The position numbers and the translations under genes are program-made. The notes below the pieces were generated by a model. The model was not told the origin of the DNA, made no database searches, and saw only the letters and a list, made by a program, of their open reading frames with translations. Of a stretch of 64,000 bases of DNA, positions 41,357 through 50,646 are shown piece after piece. The DNA is taken from contig NZ_CP014608.1 in NCBI RefSeq assembly GCF_001586165.1, positions 1,054,001 to 1,118,000 of the forward strand, given 5' to 3'. The stretch comes from Obesumbacterium proteus (GTDB lineage Bacteria; Pseudomonadota; Gammaproteobacteria; Enterobacterales; Enterobacteriaceae). The stretch's first letter is position 1; each line of letters opens with the position of its first letter.

Positions 41357-42346
41357 ATGCAGGGTTCTGTGACAGAGTTTCTAAAACCGCGCCTGGTAGA
41401 TATCGAGCAACTGAGTTCGACGCACGCCAAGGTGACCCTTGAGCCGTTAGAGCGTGGCTTTGGCCATACTCTTGGTAACGCACTGCGCCGTATTCTGCTT
41501 TCATCTATGCCGGGTTGCGCGGTGACCGAGGTTGAGATTGATGGTGTACTACATGAGTACAGCACCAAAGAAGGTGTACAGGAAGATATCCTGGAAATCC
41601 TGCTCAACCTGAAAGGGCTGGCGGTGAAAGTTCAAGGCAAAGATGAAGTTATTCTTACCCTGAATAAGTCTGGCATTGGCCCTGTGACTGCAGCCGATAT
41701 CACCCATGATGGTGATGTCGAAATCGTCAAGCCGCAGCATGTGATCTGCCATCTGACTGATGAAAATGCATCAATTAGTATGCGTATCAAAATTCAGCGT
41801 GGTCGTGGTTATGTGCCGGCTTCTGCCCGAATTCATTCGGAAGAAGATGAGCGCCCGATCGGCCGTCTGTTAGTCGATGCTTGCTACAGCCCTGTAGAGC
41901 GTATTGCTTACAATGTTGAAGCGGCTCGTGTTGAACAGCGTACCGACCTGGACAAGCTGGTTATCGAGATGGAAACCAATGGTACGATTGATCCGGAAGA
42001 ATCAATCCGCCGTGCGGCAACTATCTTGGCTGAACAACTTGAAGCTTTCGTTGACCTACGTGATGTGCGTCAGCCGGAAGTTAAAGAAGAGAAGCCGGAG
42101 TTCGATCCGATCCTGCTGCGCCCTGTTGACGATCTGGAATTGACTGTCCGCTCTGCTAACTGCCTCAAGGCAGAAGCTATCCACTACATCGGTGATCTAG
42201 TACAGCGTACCGAAGTTGAGTTGCTGAAAACGCCGAACTTGGGTAAAAAATCTCTTACTGAGATTAAAGACGTGCTGGCTTCACGTGGTCTGTCTCTGGG
42301 CATGCGCCTCGAAAACTGGCCGCCAGCTAGCATTGCTGACGAGTAA
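41357..42346 (+). CDS. rpoA: RNA polymerase subunit alpha
   Basis: A 329-residue subunit. The N-terminal domain (to about 235) forms the assembly dimer; the C-terminal domain (about 250-329) binds UP elements and activators such as CRP through the conserved R265 region ([17 protein letters not shown]). GAGAGGA precedes the ATG. Confidence 0.98.
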
Positions 42347-42386
42347 CTAGGTCACAGGTTAAGGTTTTACTGAGAAGGATAAGGTC

Positions 42387-42773
42387 ATGCGCCATCGTAA
42401 GAGTGGTCGTCAACTGAACCGTAACAGCAGCCATCGCCAAGCTATGTTCCGCAATATGGCCGGCTCTTTGGTTCGTCATGAAATCATCAAGACGACCCTG
42501 CCGAAAGCGAAAGAGCTGCGTCGCGTGGTTGAGCCGCTGATTACTCTTGCCAAGACCGACAGCGTTGCTAATCGTCGTCTGGCATTCGCCCGTACTCGTG
42601 ATAACGAGATCGTGGCAAAACTGTTTAACGAGCTAGGCCCGCGTTTCGCGAGCCGCGCCGGTGGTTACACTCGCATTCTGAAGTGTGGCTTCCGTGCAGG
42701 CGACAACGCGCCGATGGCTTACATCGAACTCGTTGATCGTTCTGTATCTGATGCAGAAGCAACTGCAGAGTAA
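42387..42773 (+). CDS. rplQ: ribosomal protein L17
   Basis: A 128-residue exit-tunnel-side 50S protein. MRHRKSGRQLNRNSSHRQAM is the family start; GAAGGA lies upstream. Last gene of the alpha operon. Confidence 0.98.
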   Translation: MRHRKSGRQLNRNSSHRQAMFRNMAGSLVRHEIIKTTLPKAKELRRVVEPLITLAKTDSVANRRLAFARTRDNEIVAKLFNELGPRFASRAGGYTRILKCGFRAGDNAPMAYIELVDRSVSDAEATAE

Positions 42774-42792
42774 TCTGTAGAAGCATGAAAAT

Positions 42793-42816
42793 GCCGGGCT
42801 TAGGCCCGGCTTTTTT
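42793..42816 (+). terminator. terminator of the alpha operon
   Basis: GCCGGGC and GCCCGGC pair around a 4-nt loop, followed by six T. Confidence 0.94.
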
Positions 42817-42917
42817 ATATCTAAAATTTATCACCTTTATTTAGCCTTCTACGTATCCCTTCATTTTTACTACCATCCTGCTATAAGCTATAGATAGATT
42901 CATTTGGGTTAAGTGCT

Positions 42918-43286
42918 ATGTTTTTAGTCGATGAATGGGCCGAGCGCCATATCAGTTCAGCATTGAAACGCGGTGAGCTGGATAATCTGTCCGGTGAGGG
43001 CAAACCTTTGGTGCTGGATGATGACTCTCATGTTCCAGCAGACTTACGTGTTGGTTATCGTCTTTTAAAAAATGCGGGATGCTTACCTCCAGAAATAGAG
43101 CAAAGGAAGGAGGCGGCAACGCTAGCATCACTACTTCGGGGGCTGTCTCATGAGCATCCTGATTTTATAGAACTGAATAAAAGATTGGCCGTATTAGAAT
43201 TTCGTTTACAGCAGGCGGGCATGAGCACTGATTTTTTGCATACCGAGTATGCGGATAAGTTCATACAGCATTTTGACCCTGAGTAG
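42918..43286 (+). CDS. yhdN: DUF1992 family protein YhdN
   Basis: A 122-residue protein of the DUF1992 (DnaJ-homologue, conserved-region) family; function unknown. The DEWAERHI start and the LDDDSHVPADLRVGYRLLKN segment match E. coli YhdN. It is followed after 9 bp by zntR, so the two are probably co-transcribed. Confidence 0.93.
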   Translation: MFLVDEWAERHISSALKRGELDNLSGEGKPLVLDDDSHVPADLRVGYRLLKNAGCLPPEIEQRKEAATLASLLRGLSHEHPDFIELNKRLAVLEFRLQQAGMSTDFLHTEYADKFIQHFDPE

Positions 43287-43295
43287 AGATAAACT

Positions 43296-43757
43296 ATGTA
43301 TCGTATCGGACAATTGGCGAAGCTTGCTGGCGTAACGCCAGACACCGTTCGTTATTACGAAAAGCAGAAGATGATGGATCATGAAGTGCGGACAGAAGGT
43401 GGATACCGGCTCTACACCGATCATGATCTTCAACGATTGCGTTTTATCCGTTATGCTAAACAACTTGGTTTTACCCTAGAGTCGATTCGTGAGTTACTCT
43501 CGATCCGAGTCGATCCTATGCACCACACTTGCCAAGAATCGAAATCAATCGTTGACGCCAGATTGGCTGAGGTAGAAAGTAAGATTAGTGAGTTGGAGCT
43601 TATGCGTGGTTCTTTAAAACGCTTAAGTGATGCCTGTTGCGGAAAAGCGCATACGAGTACCTACTGTTCCATTCTTGAGGCCTTGGAGCAAGGGGCGGCA
43701 GAGCGGTTGACGCGTGTAGATTTGCGCGGGGTTTACCCTAAACCATCATATTGTTAA
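43296..43757 (+). CDS. zntR: Zn(II)-responsive regulator ZntR
   Basis: A 153-residue MerR-family activator of the zinc exporter gene zntA. HTH at residues 1-40 (MYRIGQLAKLAGVTPDTVRY). All zinc ligands of E. coli ZntR are at the same numbers: C79, C114, C115, H119 and C124. The C-terminus is about 12 residues longer than in E. coli. Confidence 0.95.
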   Translation: MYRIGQLAKLAGVTPDTVRYYEKQKMMDHEVRTEGGYRLYTDHDLQRLRFIRYAKQLGFTLESIRELLSIRVDPMHHTCQESKSIVDARLAEVESKISELELMRGSLKRLSDACCGKAHTSTYCSILEALEQGAAERLTRVDLRGVYPKPSYC

Positions 43758-43767
43758 TGAGGAAGTT

Positions 43768-43947
43768 ATGACGACTAAATATCAACATACCAAAGGCGTA
43801 ATTGCCGATAATGCTATTCAGGCTCTTTTACATGATCCATTGTTCAAACAGCGTGTAGAGAAAAATTGCAAAGGGAAAGGCAGCTATAGCCGTAAAGCTA
43901 AGCATGGCAAAAAAGGCAGCTGGGAGGCTGTAGGCAAACTGCATTAA
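43768..43947 (+). CDS. arfA: alternative ribosome-rescue factor ArfA
   Basis: A 59-residue protein that rescues ribosomes stalled on non-stop mRNA by recruiting RF2 when tmRNA is lacking. The core KGVIADNAIQALLHDPLFKQ and the basic GKGSYSRKAKHGKKGSW segment match E. coli ArfA. In E. coli the full frame is 72 codons with a hydrophobic tail and the mRNA is cut by RNase III; here the frame stops at 59, just after the active part, and the stop lies inside a hairpin (see 43924-43973). GAGGA precedes the ATG. Confidence 0.92.
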   Translation: MTTKYQHTKGVIADNAIQALLHDPLFKQRVEKNCKGKGSYSRKAKHGKKGSWEAVGKLH

Positions 43948-43973
43948 TGATAATGTATTTTACCTACAGCCTT
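43924..43973 (+). promoter_or_regulatory. arfA stem-loop enclosing the stop codon
   Basis: GAGGCTGTAGG (43924-43934) pairs with CCTACAGCCTT (43963-43973), 11 bp with one G-U, and inner AAA/TTT pairs may extend it. The UAA at 43945-43947 is in the loop. It fits the RNase III-cleaved hairpin that makes arfA mRNA non-stop in E. coli. The fold is seen; cleavage is inferred. Confidence 0.75.
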
Positions 43974-43991
43974 CTGCTTTCTATCAGAAAC

Positions 43992-44021
43992 AAAAAAGCC
44001 GCTTTATTAAGCGGCTTTTTT
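43992..44021. terminator. bidirectional terminator of arfA and mscL
   Basis: AAAAAAGCCGCTT and AAGCGGCTTTTTT form a 13-bp stem with a 4-nt loop, serving the convergent arfA (+) and mscL (-) genes. Confidence 0.94.
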
Positions 44022-44036
44022 ATTAACACCAACAAA

Positions 44037-44444
44037 CTATTTTTGTTGTTGTTTTAGCAGATCGCGAATTTCTGTTAACAGCTTTTCTTCTGTAGTTGGT
44101 GCAGGTGGCGCTGCTGGGGTATCTGCTTCTTGACGACGCATTCTGTTCATCAGCTTAATTGCCAAGAAAATAGCAAAAGCGACAATGACAAAATCGAAGA
44201 TATTTTGAATAAATTGTCCATAGTTCATGATGACTGCCGGTGTTGCACCTTCTGCGGCACGCATGACCCAATGGAATTGTTTGAAATCAACACCGCCAAT
44301 GAGCAGACCTAGTGGAGGCATAATAATATCGGCAACTAAAGATGAAACAATTTTGCCGAAAGCAGCACCGATGATAACACCGACCGCTAAATCAACTACG
44401 TTGCCACGCATGGCAAATTCACGAAACTCTTTTAATAAACTCAT
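44037..44444 (-). CDS. mscL: large-conductance mechanosensitive channel MscL
   Basis: A 135-residue inner-membrane channel, a pentamer opened by membrane tension during osmotic downshock. TM1 is at about residues 15-45 (VVDLAVGVIIGAAFGKIVSS) and TM2 at about 75-100 (IFDFVIVAFAIFLAIKL); the C-terminal helix follows. AAGGGG precedes the ATG. Convergent with arfA, downstream of trkA. Confidence 0.97.
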   Translation of the reverse strand: MSLLKEFREFAMRGNVVDLAVGVIIGAAFGKIVSSLVADIIMPPLGLLIGGVDFKQFHWVMRAAEGATPAVIMNYGQFIQNIFDFVIVAFAIFLAIKLMNRMRRQEADTPAAPPAPTTEEKLLTEIRDLLKQQQK

Positions 44445-44572
44445 AGATCACCCCTTATAAAATCAATAACACAAGTTTAACAAACATAGCATTAATTGAC
44501 AAAATTCAGATGCAAAATTAACAGTATCTACTGCGTCTAAACCTGAATACACGCTATCACTCATTTGTACTG

Positions 44573-45949
44573 CTATAAGAAGAATGGGCTTGGTTGGAAT
44601 AAGCGCTCAACGTCGGTAATAAACTTTTTGTCGGTTAAGAACATGATGACATGATCGCCTTGCTCAATTTTAGACTCGCTATTGGCGATGATCACGTCGT
44701 CACCACGAACGATAGCCCCGATAGTCGTACCCGGTGGCAGCTTGATTTCTTCAACTCTACGACCAACGACTTTTGACGTGCTTTCATCACCGTGCGCGAT
44801 GGCTTCAATGGCTTCAGCAACACCACGACGCAGGGAGGAAACGCTGACGATGTCTGCTTTTCGAACGTGCCCGAGCAGAGCAGAAATAGTGGCTTGCTGT
44901 GGTGAGATGGCGATGTCGATTACGCTGCCCTGAACCAAATCGACATATGCACTTCTTTGAATCAGTACCATGACTTTTTTGGCACCTAGGCGCTTAGCTA
45001 ACATCGCGGACATAATGTTGGCTTCGTCATCGTTAGTTAGGGCAATAAATACATCAACCTGATCAATATGCTCTTCCATCAACAATTCTTGGTCAGAGGC
45101 ATCGCCGTAGAACACGATGGTGTCATGCAAAATTTCAGCTAATTCAGCAGCGCGTTGTTGATTACGCTCGATCAACTTCACGCTGTAGTCTTTCTCTAAG
45201 CGATGCGCTAAACCTGCGCCGACGTTCCCGCCGCCAACAATCATGATGCGCTTATAAGGTTTTTCTAAACGTTGAAGCTCGCTCATCACGGCGCGGATAT
45301 GCTGCGAGGCAGCAACAAAAAAGACTTCATCACCGGCTTCAATGATCGTAGAACCCTGAGGCCTGATCGGACGATCTTGACGGAAAATAGCAGCAACGCG
45401 CGTATCAATGTGCGGCATATGCTCTTTCAGAGAAGCTAATGCGTTACCCACCAATGGGCCACCATAATAGGCTTTTACCACCGCAAGGCTGACTTTCCCC
45501 TCAGCAAAGTTCACAACCTGCAATGCACCAGGATATTCGATTAAGCGATAGACATAATCAGTCACCAGTTGCTCAGGAGATATGAGGTGATCTATAGGAA
45601 CGGCTTCGGCATTAAACAGACGCTCGTTTTCGCGTATGTATTCTGTGGAGCGGATACGCGCAATACGGTTTGGTGTATTAAATAGTGAATAAGCAACCTG
45701 GCAGGCAACCATGTTGGTTTCATCAGAACTTGTCACTGCCACGAGCATATCTGCATCATCTGCACCCGCTTCTCGTAATACGCGCGGGTGAGAACCGTGG
45801 CCTTGAACTACCCTGAGATCGAACTTATCCTGCAATTGGCGGAGGCGATCGCTATTTGTATCGACAATGGTTATGTCGTTGTTTTCACCCACTAGGTTTT
45901 CAGCCAGTGTGCCGCCCACTTGTCCGGCGCCAAGAATAATTATCTTCAT
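44573..45949 (-). CDS. trkA: Trk potassium uptake regulatory protein TrkA
   Basis: A 458-residue cytoplasmic NAD+-binding subunit of the TrkG/TrkH K+ uptake systems. It has two RCK units, each a Rossmann domain plus RCK-C domain; the nucleotide loops are ILGAGQVGG at about residues 4-12 and VGGGNVGAG at about 237-245. Same length as E. coli TrkA. Follows rsmB on the minus strand. Confidence 0.97.
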   Translation of the reverse strand: MKIIILGAGQVGGTLAENLVGENNDITIVDTNSDRLRQLQDKFDLRVVQGHGSHPRVLREAGADDADMLVAVTSSDETNMVACQVAYSLFNTPNRIARIRSTEYIRENERLFNAEAVPIDHLISPEQLVTDYVYRLIEYPGALQVVNFAEGKVSLAVVKAYYGGPLVGNALASLKEHMPHIDTRVAAIFRQDRPIRPQGSTIIEAGDEVFFVAASQHIRAVMSELQRLEKPYKRIMIVGGGNVGAGLAHRLEKDYSVKLIERNQQRAAELAEILHDTIVFYGDASDQELLMEEHIDQVDVFIALTNDDEANIMSAMLAKRLGAKKVMVLIQRSAYVDLVQGSVIDIAISPQQATISALLGHVRKADIVSVSSLRRGVAEAIEAIAHGDESTSKVVGRRVEEIKLPPGTTIGAIVRGDDVIIANSESKIEQGDHVIMFLTDKKFITDVERLFQPSPFFL

Positions 45950-46004
45950 TGTGCTCTCTGCTTTGCGCTATCTATAAGCCTGTGTCGTCCGCAGGCAGAC
46001 ACTG

Positions 46005-47297
46005 TCATGCTTTAATCAGCTTAGCGTAAAAGAACCCATCACCATCCTGTGCATGGGGAAGATGTTGCTGCCCTGGATTTTCTTTATCTCCGGTGGCCAC
46101 AAGCTTTGCTTCAGGATGGCGGGCAAGAAACTCGCGCATCTGTTGAGCATTTTCTTCAGGTAAAACGGAGCAGGTTGCATACACCATCACACCGCCTGAT
46201 TTTAAACGTGGCCAAATAGCTTCGATGATCTCTTTCTGCAACGCAGCCAATTCTGCGATATCGCGATCGCGGCGTAACCACTTGATATCAGGATGGCGAC
46301 GGATCACGCCGGTCGCAGAGCACGGGGCATCAAGCAAGATGCGATCGAATTGTTTATCGCCACACCAGTTTTCAGGATAGCGTCCATCGCCGCATTTCAC
46401 TTCGGCCTGCTGTTGCAAGCGTTGCAGGTTTTCTTTTACGCGCTTCAGACGATTTTCATCAACATCAACGGCAAGCACATGTGCTTTTGGCGCTGCTTCC
46501 AGAATATGCGTCGTTTTTCCCCCTGGTGCACAGCAGAGGTCGAGGATCTGTTCGCCGTTTTGCGGATCAAGGAGATCGACGCAGTGCTGGGCGCTGGCAT
46601 CTTGCACGGTGACCCATCCTTGCTCAAATCCTGGCAGGCGCCCGACAGGAGAAGCTTCTTCAAGGCATATAGCATCAGGGAACTGTGGATGAGCAAAAGC
46701 ATTAATTTCAGCGTTTGTCAGCAATGCCAGATATTCATCGCGAGTGTGGTGAAGACGATTAACGCGTAGCCACATTGGAGGACGCTGATTATTGGCATCA
46801 ACGATAGATTCCCACTGCTCTGGATAAGCCTGCTGCAAGCGTTTAAGTAACCAAGACGGGTGGAGGAAACGGCATTCGTTATTTTGCGACCGCTCTTTTA
46901 ACTGATCTTCTTGGCGTTGGAACTGACGCAGTACGCCGTTGATCAATCCTTTCAACTGCGGACGCTTTAACGCTACCACACCATTTACCGTTTCTGCCAA
47001 AGCGGCGTGAGGCGGAATTCGGGTATAAACCAGCTGGTAAATGCCCACCATGATGAGGTAATGCAGTGAGCGCTGCTTGCCGGTAAGAACCTTGGCCATC
47101 AATTGCTGAATATACCATTCAAGCTGAGGTAGCACGCGCAGCACCCCGAAGCAAAGTTCCTGCAGCAGTGCGCGATCTTTTTCACTGACTTCTTTGCTCA
47201 GCGCTGGAAGAACCGTGCTGAGGGATTGCCCTTGATCGAGTACCGAACTGAGAGCTTTAGCAGCAATAGCACGCAAATTATAAGGAGTGTTTTTCAT
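46005..47297 (-). CDS. rsmB: 16S rRNA m5C967 methyltransferase RsmB
   Basis: A 430-residue SAM-dependent methyltransferase. A NusB-like RNA-binding domain fills about residues 1-135, and the Rossmann domain begins near 240 (LDLCCAPGGKTTHILEAAP). The two catalytic cysteines are in the DAPCSATG and ATCSVLPEEN motifs. The start ATG lacks a clear ribosome-binding site. Confidence 0.96.
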   Translation of the reverse strand: MKNTPYNLRAIAAKALSSVLDQGQSLSTVLPALSKEVSEKDRALLQELCFGVLRVLPQLEWYIQQLMAKVLTGKQRSLHYLIMVGIYQLVYTRIPPHAALAETVNGVVALKRPQLKGLINGVLRQFQRQEDQLKERSQNNECRFLHPSWLLKRLQQAYPEQWESIVDANNQRPPMWLRVNRLHHTRDEYLALLTNAEINAFAHPQFPDAICLEEASPVGRLPGFEQGWVTVQDASAQHCVDLLDPQNGEQILDLCCAPGGKTTHILEAAPKAHVLAVDVDENRLKRVKENLQRLQQQAEVKCGDGRYPENWCGDKQFDRILLDAPCSATGVIRRHPDIKWLRRDRDIAELAALQKEIIEAIWPRLKSGGVMVYATCSVLPEENAQQMREFLARHPEAKLVATGDKENPGQQHLPHAQDGDGFFYAKLIKA

Positions 47298-47412
47298 AGC
47301 GTAAGGCTGACCATTGCAGCATAAATTAAGAATTTGAATAATTACGCGAAGTTTACCGCGAATAGGGGGCTGGTTTGAAGTTTAGAGACTATTTTGCGTC
47401 AATTTCAAACAA

Positions 47413-47434
47413 AAAGGGCCCAAATGGGCCCTTT
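47413..47434 (-). terminator. terminator after fmt
   Basis: AAAGGGCCC and GGGCCCTTT form a 9-bp stem with a 4-nt loop; on the minus strand it is followed by a T-run. It lies between fmt and rsmB, 18 bp after the fmt stop. Confidence 0.88.
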
Positions 47435-47451
47435 ACGTAATCGTAAATCGC

Positions 47452-48399
47452 TTACTCGAGACAATTGCCCGGAGTGAACCATTCGCGACGAGAATTCAGT
47501 AAATCCTGTGCGGACATGCTTTTTTTGCCAGAAGGCTGTAGCTGAGTCATCAGTAAGATACCCTCGGCGGTAGCCACGGCGATGCCCTGTTTATCAGCAC
47601 TGATGATTGTTCCCGGCGCTTGATTATGCTCCGCGTCCAATGCTTGAGACTGCCACACTTTTACCGGTTGCTCATCAATCATAAAGAAACTGACAGGCCA
47701 TGGGTTGAAAGAGCGAACGCAGCGTTCAAGCTGAACGGCTGAAAGAGTCCAATCCAGACGAGCTTCATCTTTGCTGAGTTTCTCAGCATAGGTGACTAAT
47801 GCTTCATCTTGTTTCTCTGGTACCGCGGTTCCGTTGGCTAATTGAGTCAGCGTGGTGATAAGGCCCTGTGGACCTAAATCTGCCAACTTATCGTACAGCG
47901 TTGCGCTAGTATCTTGAGAGGTAATTGGGCAAGAGACTTTATGCAGCATGTCGCCGGTATCTAGACCTACGTCCATTTGCATAATGGTGACACCGGTTTC
48001 TGCATCACCCGCCCAGAGTGCGCGCTGGATAGGCGCTGCGCCACGCCAGCGCGGAAGTAGAGAACCATGCACGTTAATACAGCCAAGACGAGGCATGTCT
48101 AATACGGCTTTAGGCAGGATCAAACCATAGGCAACCACGACCATCACATCCGCGTTAAGGTCGGAAACCAATTTCTGGTTTTCTTCAGGACGCAAAGATG
48201 CAGGTTGGAATATGGGCAGATCATGCTGTTGAGCTAATACTTTAACTGGGCTTGGTGTGAGTTTATTGCCGCGTCCAGCAGGACGGTCGGGTTGAGTAAA
48301 CACGCCAACGATTTGATGCTGGGAAGACAAAAGCGCGTCAAGATGACGCGCTGCAAAATCGGGAGTTCCCGCAAAAATAATACGCAAAGAATCAGACAA
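47452..48399 (-). CDS. fmt: methionyl-tRNA formyltransferase
   Basis: A 315-residue enzyme that formylates initiator Met-tRNA using 10-formyl-tetrahydrofolate. The catalytic region CINVHGSLLPRWRGAAPI holds N109 and H111, and the GLDTGD segment holds the catalytic aspartate (D147). A C-terminal tRNA-binding domain follows from about residue 205. Located 27 bp after def. Confidence 0.97.
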   Translation of the reverse strand: MSDSLRIIFAGTPDFAARHLDALLSSQHQIVGVFTQPDRPAGRGNKLTPSPVKVLAQQHDLPIFQPASLRPEENQKLVSDLNADVMVVVAYGLILPKAVLDMPRLGCINVHGSLLPRWRGAAPIQRALWAGDAETGVTIMQMDVGLDTGDMLHKVSCPITSQDTSATLYDKLADLGPQGLITTLTQLANGTAVPEKQDEALVTYAEKLSKDEARLDWTLSAVQLERCVRSFNPWPVSFFMIDEQPVKVWQSQALDAEHNQAPGTIISADKQGIAVATAEGILLMTQLQPSGKKSMSAQDLLNSRREWFTPGNCLE

Positions 48400-48426
48400 T
48401 GTTGTTTCCTGCTAATGATGAACTAA

Positions 48427-48936
48427 TTAGCCTCTGGTTTGCTGTTTATACAGCTTTTCCAGTTTCTGACGGATACGCTGACGCTTCAGAGGCGAGAGGT
48501 AATCGACAAATAATTTTCCGATCAAATGATCCATTTCATGCTGAATACAGATAGCGAGCAGATCGTCTGCTTCAAGCTCGAAAGGTTTACCTTCACGATC
48601 GAGAGCACGAATTTTGACTCGCTCAGCGCGTGGAACCAATGCACGATGCTCAGGAACGGAGAGGCAACCCTCTTCAATACCCGTTTCACCGTCGCTGGAG
48701 AGCAATTCTGGGTTGATCAGAACTAAGCGCTGATCGTGGTTTTCAGACACATCAATGACGATAATACGCTGGTGAACGTCTACCTGGGTGGCAGCCAGAC
48801 CAATACCTTCTTCTGCGTACATGGTGTCAAACATGTCATCAACGATACGCTGAATTTCTGGTGTGACTTCTTTTACCGGCTGCGCCACTGTGCGGAGCCG
48901 CTCATCGGGGAAATGTAATACCTGCAATACCGCCAT
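48427..48936 (-). CDS. def: peptide deformylase
   Basis: A 169-residue Fe(II) enzyme that removes the formyl group from nascent proteins. The three family motifs are intact: GIGLAATQ, EGCLS with metal ligand C91, and QHEMDHL with ligands H133 and H137 and catalytic E134. Divergent from dprA. Confidence 0.98.
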   Translation of the reverse strand: MAVLQVLHFPDERLRTVAQPVKEVTPEIQRIVDDMFDTMYAEEGIGLAATQVDVHQRIIVIDVSENHDQRLVLINPELLSSDGETGIEEGCLSVPEHRALVPRAERVKIRALDREGKPFELEADDLLAICIQHEMDHLIGKLFVDYLSPLKRQRIRQKLEKLYKQQTRG

Positions 48937-49019
48937 AAATTATTCGATCTGTCTCTGAGTAGTGGAATGATTGTCACTCACTATTCTAGACATTTCCGGC
49001 CCTGATTGACAGTATTGTT

Positions 49020-49040
49020 CACCTATTGAACACATAGGTG
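49020..49040. promoter_or_regulatory. inverted repeat upstream of dprA
   Basis: CACCTAT and ATAGGTG are separated by 7 nt, ending 21 bp before the dprA ATG. A TTGACA is seen at 49006-49011 but no clear -10. It could be an operator or an mRNA hairpin. Confidence 0.4.
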
Positions 49041-49061
49041 CAGGCTGCACAAGGGGCAAAC

Positions 49062-50171
49062 ATGGATGTTCAGGAAATATGGCTTCGGATAAGTCGATTG
49101 CAAAAAGTCTCTTTGCCGCAGTGTCTTGTTATTGTGCAGCATTGTTCTGAAAGCAAACCAAACGTTCTCTTGCTGCGAAAACTGGGATTAACTCAGACTC
49201 AAGCGCAGAAATTTCTAGCGGCTGAACATATTGAAAGCGATCTGCGTTGGCTTGGCCAGCAGGAAAACGCGCTAATTGCCTGTGATGATCCTCGCTATCC
49301 AGAAAAACTGAAAAATATTGCTAACCCACCGCCGGTGTTGTTTGTGAAGGGAAACACCGAATGTCTCTCTCAAACCCAAATTGCTATCGTCGGCAGTCGG
49401 CGTTATAGCGACTACGGCGAAACGTGCGCGACCTATTTTTCCAGTGAACTTTCAGCGGCGGGTCTGGTGATAACCAGTGGTCTTGCATTAGGGATTGATG
49501 GTATCGCGCATCGTGCCTGTCTAGAAACTCAGGGCACAACCATTGCGGTATTGGGTTGTGGAATAGCGCAGATTTATCCTGCCTGTCATGAGCATCTTGC
49601 GTCGCGTATTGTGGCAAACCACGGTGCGATTGTTTCTGAATTCCCTCCTAGTACCAAAGCAAGAGCGGAGTATTTCCCGCGCCGGAATCGTATTATTAGC
49701 GGACTGAGTGAGGGAGTGCTGATAGTTGAAGCCGCAGAGAAAAGTGGCACATTGATAACAGCGCGTTGTGCCCTCGAGCAGGGAAAGGACGTATTTGCTG
49801 TCCCTGGTTCTATTGATAGCCTGCAAAGCGCAGGCTCCAATTGGCTGATTCAGCAGGGCGCTTATTTAGTAGCGCATCCTAAGGATATTATTGAACAAAT
49901 TGGCGGCCTGCGTTGGTTACCAAGCCCTAGTCCAGAAATTATTTATCCTGAGCAAGACGTTGCGGAATTGCCATTTGCCGAGGTGTTGGCTAACGTAGAA
50001 TATGAGGTGACATCTGTTGACGTCGTCGCCGAACGTGTCGGCCAACCTGTGCCAGAGATAGCGGTGGCTTTGCTCGATCTGGAGTTAGCAGGATGGATTA
50101 AAGCTGTGTCCGGCGGCTATGTCCGACTGAAGAGGGCTAGCCATGTTCGACGTATTAATGTACCTGTTTGA
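49062..50171 (+). CDS. dprA: DNA-processing protein DprA (Smf)
   Basis: A 369-residue protein of the DprA family that loads RecA on single-stranded DNA during natural transformation in competent species; its role in enterobacteria is unclear. The Rossmann-like core has VGSRRYSDYG at about 111-120 and the FPRRNRIISGLSEGVLIVEA motif; the C-terminal winged domain resembles E. coli. The ATG at 49062 with AAGGGG upstream is preferred to a GTG at 49038. Its 3' end overlaps smg by 29 bp. Confidence 0.94.
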   Translation: MDVQEIWLRISRLQKVSLPQCLVIVQHCSESKPNVLLLRKLGLTQTQAQKFLAAEHIESDLRWLGQQENALIACDDPRYPEKLKNIANPPPVLFVKGNTECLSQTQIAIVGSRRYSDYGETCATYFSSELSAAGLVITSGLALGIDGIAHRACLETQGTTIAVLGCGIAQIYPACHEHLASRIVANHGAIVSEFPPSTKARAEYFPRRNRIISGLSEGVLIVEAAEKSGTLITARCALEQGKDVFAVPGSIDSLQSAGSNWLIQQGAYLVAHPKDIIEQIGGLRWLPSPSPEIIYPEQDVAELPFAEVLANVEYEVTSVDVVAERVGQPVPEIAVALLDLELAGWIKAVSGGYVRLKRASHVRRINVPV

Positions 50172-50616
50172 AACCTATATACACACAGCATCAGGGATGC
50201 AGGTTGATCAAGATAAGTTAACCGATGATTTAACGCGTGCGGGGTTTGAGCGGGAAGATATATATAGTGCCCTCGATTGGTTAGAAAAACTTGCTATGAT
50301 GCAAGAAGCTGATGCTATGCCGTATATTTCATGCGCAGACCCCCATGTCATGCGTATTTATACGGATGATGAGGCTATACGCCTTGATTGTGCTTGCCGA
50401 GGATTTCTACTTTTTCTTGAACAAATACAGGTGTTAACTCCAGAAACAAGAGAGATGGTCATTGATCGTGTGATGGCGCTGGATGCGGATCAGTTCGATC
50501 TTGAAGACTTGAAGTGGGTAGTGCTGATGGTTTTGTTTAATGTACCCGGCCATGAGCACGCCTATGAACAGATGGAAGAACTGCTGTTTGAAGTTAACGA
50601 GGGCTACCTGCACTAA
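50143..50616 (+). CDS. smg: Smg family protein
   Basis: A 157-residue acidic protein of the Smg (DUF494) family, function unknown. MFDVLMYLFETYIHTASGMQ and the acidic middle are typical. It overlaps dprA by 29 bp and lies in the usual dprA-smg-yrdD-tsaC-aroE order. Confidence 0.94.
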   Translation: MFDVLMYLFETYIHTASGMQVDQDKLTDDLTRAGFEREDIYSALDWLEKLAMMQEADAMPYISCADPHVMRIYTDDEAIRLDCACRGFLLFLEQIQVLTPETREMVIDRVMALDADQFDLEDLKWVVLMVLFNVPGHEHAYEQMEELLFEVNEGYLH

Positions 50617-50646
50617 AGGGATGCCCTACGAATTAAGAAACTATTT

